Shown: piece after piece, positions 58,163 to 64,000 of the stretch
Layout: each line of letters starts with the position of its first letter
Position numbering within the stretch: position 1 is the first letter of the stretch
Assembly (NCBI GenBank): GCA_937941765.1
Contig: CALDGQ010000063.1
Span: forward strand, 50,711-114,710
Length of the DNA stretch: 64,000 nucleotides
Direction: 5' to 3'
Origin: an uncultured Saprospiraceae bacterium
GTDB lineage: Bacteria > Bacteroidota > Bacteroidia > Chitinophagales > Saprospiraceae
Position numbers and translations under genes: made by a program
Notes under the pieces: generated by a model
The model's input: only the letters and a program-made list of their open reading frames with translations
Told to the model about the DNA's origin: nothing
Databases searched by the model: none

Positions 58163-61100
58163 ATGGAAAGATTTTATAATAGTGTCCACAACGTCGCATG
58201 TTCGAGCGATGGTTTGTACACAACAATGATTAAAATGCTCGGGCTGAAAAGCCCCCGAAAGATGAGAACAATGGTTCTCGGAATACTTACAATTTGCATG
58301 TTAGGGTTTAGTATTGATGCTTTTGCTCAACCTGCAAATGATGATTGTGCCAACGCTGAAGTTTTAACTTTTGGTGTTGAATGCACACCTACAAATGGTA
58401 CTGTTATCGATGCAACTGATTCTGGAATTCCAGCTGAAACTTGCGAAGGTTTTACAGGTGTAGCTAATGACGATGTTTGGTATTCATTTGTCGCTGGTGC
58501 GATGGATGCTGTATCAATTTTAGTTGATAACTTTGACGGTGTAGTCGTAGTCTATGATGATGGATGTACTGCATCCTCTGTAGTTGGTTGTGCTGATTTA
58601 GGTACGAATCCAACAGTTGGACTATCTGGACTCGTTGAAGGTAATACTTATCATTTAAGAGTCTTTGCATATTCTGCTACTCCTCCAACAGATGGAACTT
58701 TCTCAATTTGTGTTTACGAATTGCCTGATCCACCTGCAAATGATGAGTGTGATGCAGCTACTGCATTGACAATTAATACAGACGTTAGTTGTAGTAGTGC
58801 CCTGATTGGTGCTACTATCGAATCTGCTACTGCTAGTCCAGAAGATGTGGATGCATGTACAGGTACAGAAGACGATGATGTTTGGTTTTCTTTTGTTGCT
58901 ACAAACACAGACCTTACTGTAGAGTTATTGAACGTAGTTGGATCTACTACCGATTTATACCACTCTGTGTGGGAAGGATCTTGTGGAGCTGGTTTGACAA
59001 ATTTAACTTGTAGTGATCCTAACAATAGTGTCTTAACAGGATTGACTGTAGGTAATACTTATTACCTAAGAGTTTATACTTGGACTGCTACTGCTGGTCA
59101 AATTACTACATTTGATGTTTGTATTAGTGAACCTTCAGATGCACCTGCTAATGATGAATGTGTCGATGCAATTGATTTAACAATTAATGCTGACGCTGAA
59201 TGCGGTGTTACTTTCACAGATGCAACTATCAGAGCTGCAACTGCTAGTGAGGAAGATCCTGATGCTTGTTTTGGAACAGAAGATGACGATGTTTGGTTCT
59301 CTTTTGTTGCTACAAATGCAACACATACGATTGATTTGCTAAATGCTGCAGGATCTACTACAGATTTATATCACTCAGTTTGGGAAGGTACCTGTGGTGC
59401 TGGTTTGACAAACTTAACATGTAGTGATCCTAACAACAGTATTGCATTTGGTTTGACAGTTGGAAATACTTACTATTTAAGAGTTTATACTTGGACAGCA
59501 ACTGCTGGTCAAACTACAACTTTTGATTTGTGCCTTGGTACTCCTCCTCCTGGACCAGCAAACGATGAATGTGTAGACGCAATTGATTTAACAATTAATG
59601 CTGACAATGAATGCGGTGTTACTTATGTTGGTGCAACCATTGAATCTGCAACACCAAGTGTTGAAGATCCTGCTGCATGTTTTGGAACAGAAGATGACGA
59701 TGTTTGGTTCTCTTTTGTTGCTACAAACACTTCGCATAATATTGAATTGCTAAATGCTGCTGGTTCTACTACAGATTTATACCATGCAGTATGGGAAGGT
59801 ACTTGTGGAGCTGGATTGACAAATTTAACTTGTAGTGATCCTAACGCTAGTTCTGTTACAGGATTAACGATTGGTGATACTTACTACTTAAGAGTTTACA
59901 CTTGGACCGCTACTGCCGGTCAAAATACAACTTTTGATGTTTGTATTTCTGTTCCACCTCCAGCACCTGCTAATGATCTTTGTGCTGCAGCTATTGCAAT
60001 ACCAATTGGTTTAGATAACGAATGTAATTTTACTGTTGGAACAAATGAAAGTGCAACTGATTCTGGTGAAGGTGATCCATCTTGTGCTAGTTACTCAGGT
60101 GGTGATACATGGTTCTCAATAATAGTACCATTTACTGGTAGCGTTACCGTTCAAACTGGTTCTGCTGGTGGATTTACTGATTCAGGAATGTCGATTTACT
60201 CAGGTGCATGTGGTGCACTAACTGAAATTGAATGCGACGATGATGATTCAGATGATGGATTGTTCTCTCTTATTAGTTTGAATGGTCGCACCCCAGGTGA
60301 AGTCCTTTATGTAAGAGTTTGGGAATTTGGAAATAATGCTTTCGGAGAATTCAATATCTGTGCAAGTACTTGTACGACAGAATTAAGTATTGAAGGTTCT
60401 TCAATTGCTTGTCCTAACTCAACTAGCTCTTTCAATGTGCAACCTTATAATGCATCAAGTACCTACGAATGGTTCTTAAACGGTGTGTCACAAGGTGCAG
60501 GTGAAGATGGACAAATTGATCTTTTAATTGATGGAAATGCTGCTTCAAGTACAATATCTGTAACTGAGGTGGATGAAGATTTTTGTTTTGGATCTGCTTC
60601 TACTACTATAGCAGTTGAAACCAATTCAACGATCGCTTGTAAAGGAACTGTTATAGCTTCGTTAGGTGACAACTGTGATGCACTTTTAAGTGCTGGCGTA
60701 TTTGTTCAAAACAATGCTTACAACGGTGATAGTTACGAGATCGTTTCTGTAACAAATGATGAGACTGGTGAAGCAGTTGAAGTTGCTATTGATGGTACGT
60801 TTACTGTTATCGGAAAAGGAACTTATACAGTTGCTGTCGGTCATATCTGTAGCGGAAATACTTGTTGGAGTACATTGATTGCAGAAGACAATTCAAAGCC
60901 AACACTTACTTGCCCACCTGCTAAATTTGTAGCATGTGATGGAGATTTGAAGCCAGTTTGGCCAGATGATTTCCCAGCTGTTAATGACAACTGTTGTATT
61001 GAAGGAGATACTATTATTTCTTACTCTTATACAGATACAGATGTTATTCCTGCAGGTACTGATTTCCTTGGTTTTGCTGGAGAATTTAGAGCATCTAACT

Positions 61101-64000
61101 GGACTGAAGTATTCACTGGTGGAAGTAATGGTACTGCTGACTTTAGTGCTGACGGAACAACATTAACAATTGTTTCTGATGACAGTGGTTTAAATCAGCC
61201 TTTCCAAAATACTGTGGTTTATAATTTCGCAGCTGGAGGAGAAGTATCATTCGATTGGGATTTTGCAACAGAAGATAATGGAGGAGAAATTCTTCTTATT
61301 CTTGTTGATTCTGATGGAAATCAATCACTTTTAGCTCCTCAAATTACTTTTAGTGACAATGGTTCTGTTGTTTCTGAAACAATGAATGCTGGTGATGTCT
61401 TGATTCTTGGATCATTTAATGATGGTTTATTTGAAACAAGCACTTTAACAATTACTAACTTCTCATTCAAATCTGCTGATGCAATTACGCTTGATGCTGA
61501 TGACGAATGTGATGGTGGTGTTTACAGACTTTGGCAAGTAACTGATTGTTGTGGAAATGTAAGTGAAACTTGTGGTCAAGTAGTAATGCGTTACCGTCCA
61601 GAAGTTGTTGATTTCCCTATTGATGTTAATTTACAATGTAATAATGATAGCATACCTTCTACGGATCCTGCTGATACAGGATATCCAACTATTGATATCA
61701 ATGGAGAAGATGTTGTTTTAGATGGTAAAATTTGCAAGTACATTGCTAGTTATGTTGATATTCCTGTACCTGCTCCTTGTGCTAACAAAATCATCCGTGA
61801 ATGGACTGTTTTTGATTGGTGTGCAGGCGAAATTTATGACATTCAAGATCAATTCATCACAGTGATGGATAATGCTGCTCCAGTTATTATCTGTCCTGAA
61901 GATGCAAATGTTGCTAGTAATGCTTATGAATGTGAAGGAACTTATACAATTCCAAATCCTTCTGTTACAGATGGTTGTTCTGGAACTAGCCTTGTAATTA
62001 CTTTATCTGATGGTTCAGTTGTAACTCCAGGTACTACAATTACAATCTACGGTAGTGAAGTAATAACTTACACAGCTGCTGATGATTGTGGAAATGCTAC
62101 AGCACCTTGTATTCAAAATGTAACTGTTTCTGATGAAACAGCTCCAGTTGCAATTTGTGATCAAAACACAGTTGTTTCAATCGGAAACGATGGTGTTGGT
62201 TTGGTATGTGCAACTACTGTTGATGACGGAAGTTATGACAACTGTTCTGAGGATCTAACGATTCTTTTGAAAAGAATGGATGCTCCTAACAACGTGCCAT
62301 TTACAGAATGTGTAGAATTTGAATGTGATGATGCTGGCGAAACCGTAATCGTTAGATTCCGTGTTTACGATGATTCAGGATTCGGTGAATGTATGGTTAA
62401 CGTAAACGTTCAAGATAAAATTGGTCCGCAAATTACTTGCCCACCAAACAAAGACTTGAACTGTAACGCTGACTTTTACCCGAATGAAGTAGATGCTAGT
62501 GTAAGTGAAAACTTATGGAATGCTTCTTACAACGGTGAATTAATTGGATACTATCCTTACATCGACAACTGTGGTCCTGTTACTATCGAAATTACTGACC
62601 AAGGTGCTCTTGACCTATGCGGTGAAGGAACCATCTTAAGAACTTGGACAGCTTCTGACCTAGGTGCTTCTGCTTCTTGTGTACAAACGATTTCAATCTT
62701 CAAAACAGCAATCGCAACCTTTACTGGTGATGATGTTGTAGGTGATGATGACGATATCGATTGGCCTGCAGATGTAGATTTAGATTGTACTGAATTTCAA
62801 GATGACAATGAATTAACAGATCCTGCTAATGCTGGTGAGCCAGAATTAATTGGTGAAGAAGATGATTGTGCTCAATTATTCATCGGTCACACGGATCAGT
62901 TACTTTACAACGATCCTACTGCTTGTTACAAGATTTTAAGAACTTGGAAAGTAATTGATGAATGTCAATACGATCCAGAAAATGGAATCTATGACGGATA
63001 CTGGCAGCATGTTCAGTTGATTAAAGTTAATGATCAAACTGCTCCAATATTTGATAACTGCGATGATGTAATCGAATATGTTGATGGAGAAAATGGTTGT
63101 TTCGGTGAAGTAACAGTTTCTAAAACAGCAGCTGATGCTTGTGATACTGAATTAGATTATACTTGGACACTTCTTGCTGAAGATGGATTCTCTTACAACG
63201 GAAATGGTTCTTCTTTTACTGGAACTTATGATGTTGGAATCCATACGGTAACTTGGACTGCTACTGATAATTGTGGAAACGAGGAAACTTGTACTCACTT
63301 ATTGAAAGTAAGCGATGCTAAGAAACCTACTCCAGTATGTGTTGTGTTATACACTGCAATTATGCCTTCTACAGGTACGGTTGAAGTATGGGCTACTGAT
63401 TTCGAAAGTGGAAGTAGTTTTGATAACTGTACAAGTTATGACAACTTAAACTTCTACGTATTGCCAGCAGACGCAGCAATACCAGCACCAGGAAGTGACA
63501 TCAGTACTTTACCAACGAGCATCAATTTTGATTGCAACACTTTAGGCTATCAAAATGTCCACATGTTTGTAGAAGATGAATTTGGAAACTGGGATTATTG
63601 CTTAACACAAGCATTCATCACAGACACACAATGTGTATGTCCAGACAATCCAGATTGTGATCCAAATGCAATGTTACAAATTGCAGGAGTTGTCGAAACA
63701 GAAGCAGGAGAAGAAGTGGATGATGTTGAAGTAGATATCAGTGGATTGATGAGTGATACAGACATGACCGGAAATGATGGATTGTTCAACTTCTTGAATA
63801 TCCCAATGGGAACTTCAGCAGTTGTAACACCAGAAAAAGACATGGACTACTTAAACGGTGTCACTACATTTGATTTAGTATTAATCTCTCAGCACATCTT
63901 AGGAGTTCAAGAATTGGATTCACCATACAAGATTATTGCAGCAGATGCAAATAGATCGAATGCAGTTACCACTTTAGACCTTGTTAAGATCCAACGTTTA
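58163..64000 (+). CDS. Giant T9SS-type cargo, paralog 3 (partial, runs off the window)
   Basis: An open frame of 1946 codons to the last base, without a stop. The start at 58163 gives a 56-residue leader ending DAFAQ; inner Met codons at 58262 and 58271 would give a normal signal peptide. Five PANDxC beta-sandwich units follow (58331, 58733, 59144, 59555, 59966), then an Ig-like part, HYR-like modules (~906-1716, TACGN/DNCGN-type motifs) with an inserted beta-sandwich (~950-1110), a CNA-B-like region (~1837) and the start of the dockerin-like region (NGVTTFDLVLISQHIL, DANRSNAVTTLDLV). By analogy with its two paralogs, the missing end should hold a cohesin-like and a type A sorting domain. Codon use changes sharply near 63,460 (Ala all GCA, Pro all CCA after that point). 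Confidence 0.9.
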   Translation, partial: MERFYNSVHNVACSSDGLYTTMIKMLGLKSPRKMRTMVLGILTICMLGFSIDAFAQPANDDCANAEVLTFGVECTPTNGTVIDATDSGIPAETCEGFTGVANDDVWYSFVAGAMDAVSILVDNFDGVVVVYDDGCTASSVVGCADLGTNPTVGLSGLVEGNTYHLRVFAYSATPPTDGTFSICVYELPDPPANDECDAATALTINTDVSCSSALIGATIESATASPEDVDACTGTEDDDVWFSFVATNTDLTVELLNVVGSTTDLYHSVWEGSCGAGLTNLTCSDPNNSVLTGLTVGNTYYLRVYTWTATAGQITTFDVCISEPSDAPANDECVDAIDLTINADAECGVTFTDATIRAATASEEDPDACFGTEDDDVWFSFVATNATHTIDLLNAAGSTTDLYHSVWEGTCGAGLTNLTCSDPNNSIAFGLTVGNTYYLRVYTWTATAGQTTTFDLCLGTPPPGPANDECVDAIDLTINADNECGVTYVGATIESATPSVEDPAACFGTEDDDVWFSFVATNTSHNIELLNAAGSTTDLYHAVWEGTCGAGLTNLTCSDPNASSVTGLTIGDTYYLRVYTWTATAGQNTTFDVCISVPPPAPANDLCAAAIAIPIGLDNECNFTVGTNESATDSGEGDPSCASYSGGDTWFSIIVPFTGSVTVQTGSAGGFTDSGMSIYSGACGALTEIECDDDDSDDGLFSLISLNGRTPGEVLYVRVWEFGNNAFGEFNICASTCTTELSIEGSSIACPNSTSSFNVQPYNASSTYEWFLNGVSQGAGEDGQIDLLIDGNAASSTISVTEVDEDFCFGSASTTIAVETNSTIACKGTVIASLGDNCDALLSAGVFVQNNAYNGDSYEIVSVTNDETGEAVEVAIDGTFTVIGKGTYTVAVGHICSGNTCWSTLIAEDNSKPTLTCPPAKFVACDGDLKPVWPDDFPAVNDNCCIEGDTIISYSYTDTDVIPAGTDFLGFAGEFRASNWTEVFTGGSNGTADFSADGTTLTIVSDDSGLNQPFQNTVVYNFAAGGEVSFDWDFATEDNGGEILLILVDSDGNQSLLAPQITFSDNGSVVSETMNAGDVLILGSFNDGLFETSTLTITNFSFKSADAITLDADDECDGGVYRLWQVTDCCGNVSETCGQVVMRYRPEVVDFPIDVNLQCNNDSIPSTDPADTGYPTIDINGEDVVLDGKICKYIASYVDIPVPAPCANKIIREWTVFDWCAGEIYDIQDQFITVMDNAAPVIICPEDANVASNAYECEGTYTIPNPSVTDGCSGTSLVITLSDGSVVTPGTTITIYGSEVITYTAADDCGNATAPCIQNVTVSDETAPVAICDQNTVVSIGNDGVGLVCATTVDDGSYDNCSEDLTILLKRMDAPNNVPFTECVEFECDDAGETVIVRFRVYDDSGFGECMVNVNVQDKIGPQITCPPNKDLNCNADFYPNEVDASVSENLWNASYNGELIGYYPYIDNCGPVTIEITDQGALDLCGEGTILRTWTASDLGASASCVQTISIFKTAIATFTGDDVVGDDDDIDWPADVDLDCTEFQDDNELTDPANAGEPELIGEEDDCAQLFIGHTDQLLYNDPTACYKILRTWKVIDECQYDPENGIYDGYWQHVQLIKVNDQTAPIFDNCDDVIEYVDGENGCFGEVTVSKTAADACDTELDYTWTLLAEDGFSYNGNGSSFTGTYDVGIHTVTWTATDNCGNEETCTHLLKVSDAKKPTPVCVVLYTAIMPSTGTVEVWATDFESGSSFDNCTSYDNLNFYVLPADAAIPAPGSDISTLPTSINFDCNTLGYQNVHMFVEDEFGNWDYCLTQAFITDTQCVCPDNPDCDPNAMLQIAGVVETEAGEEVDDVEVDISGLMSDTDMTGNDGLFNFLNIPMGTSAVVTPEKDMDYLNGVTTFDLVLISQHILGVQELDSPYKIIAADANRSNAVTTLDLVKIQRL
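58733..59965 (+). repeat. Three exact-length 411-bp PANDEC units in paralog 3
   Basis: Units start at 58733, 59144 and 59555 and are each exactly 137 codons, with very similar DNA (GTEDDDVWFSFVAT and STTDLYHxVWEG in all). One unit of this kind exists in paralog 1 (38252-38662, also 411 bp). Recent tandem duplication is likely. Confidence 0.9.

Noticed and set aside
37238..64000. Cellulosome, suggested by dockerin- and cohesin-like modules
   Set aside because: No glycoside hydrolase or carbohydrate-binding module recognised; modules are embedded in structural HYR/Ig proteins of a T9SS organism.

Overview
The window looks like a piece of a Bacteroidota chromosome. AT-rich DNA, TAnnTTTG-type promoter boxes, PorP/SprF and PorE-like genes and both kinds of type IX secretion (T9SS) C-terminal sorting domain all point that way. 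The very large HYR, PKD-like and SprB-repeat proteins fit the Saprospiria (Lewinella/Aureispira-like) best, but that placement is inference from protein style only. No rRNA, tRNA, CRISPR array, transposase or phage gene was seen.

Layout. (1) 1-5.7 kb, minus strand: ordinary genes, namely cytidylate kinase (cmk), an unknown helical-repeat protein, a small DUF2795-type protein, a secreted transglutaminase-like protein and queA. (2) 5.8-7.1 kb, plus strand: a MacB/FtsX-type ABC permease, followed by two direct copies of a ~98-bp palindromic repeat. (3) 7.5-35.3 kb, plus strand: a T9SS type B surface-adhesin cluster. It holds a 1998-aa TSP3/Ig-like protein, a PorE-like protein lacking its OmpA anchor, PorP/SprF, a full PorE-like OmpA protein, and a 5513-aa SprB-like giant built from tandem modules. 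(4) 35.3-37.2 kb: about 2 kb of almost non-coding DNA with several hairpins, one of them a possible three-way-junction RNA. (5) 37.2-64 kb, plus strand: three tandem paralogous giants of 3261, 3512 and >1946 aa (the last cut by the window end), with a 131-aa secreted protein between the first two. All share HYR-like modules and a CNA-B-like/dockerin-like region. In the two complete copies this is followed by a cohesin-like domain and a T9SS type A sorting domain.

How the parts may work together. The T9SS moves folded cargo across the outer membrane. PorP/SprF proteins are known partners of type B cargo, and PorE-like proteins link the machine to peptidoglycan, so region 3 reads as two giant surface fibres with their own export and attachment factors. 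The region 5 proteins would be exported by the same machine and attached or released through the type A route. Dockerin-like and cohesin-like modules in the same chain, repeated in tandem paralogs, suggest that they might join to one another into a surface layer or matrix. That is a hypothesis. About 48 kb of the 64 kb is spent on five giant secreted proteins.

Limits: domain names come from reading motifs, not from profile searches, and boundaries in the giants are approximate. Exact repeat spacings quoted here were counted on the sequence.
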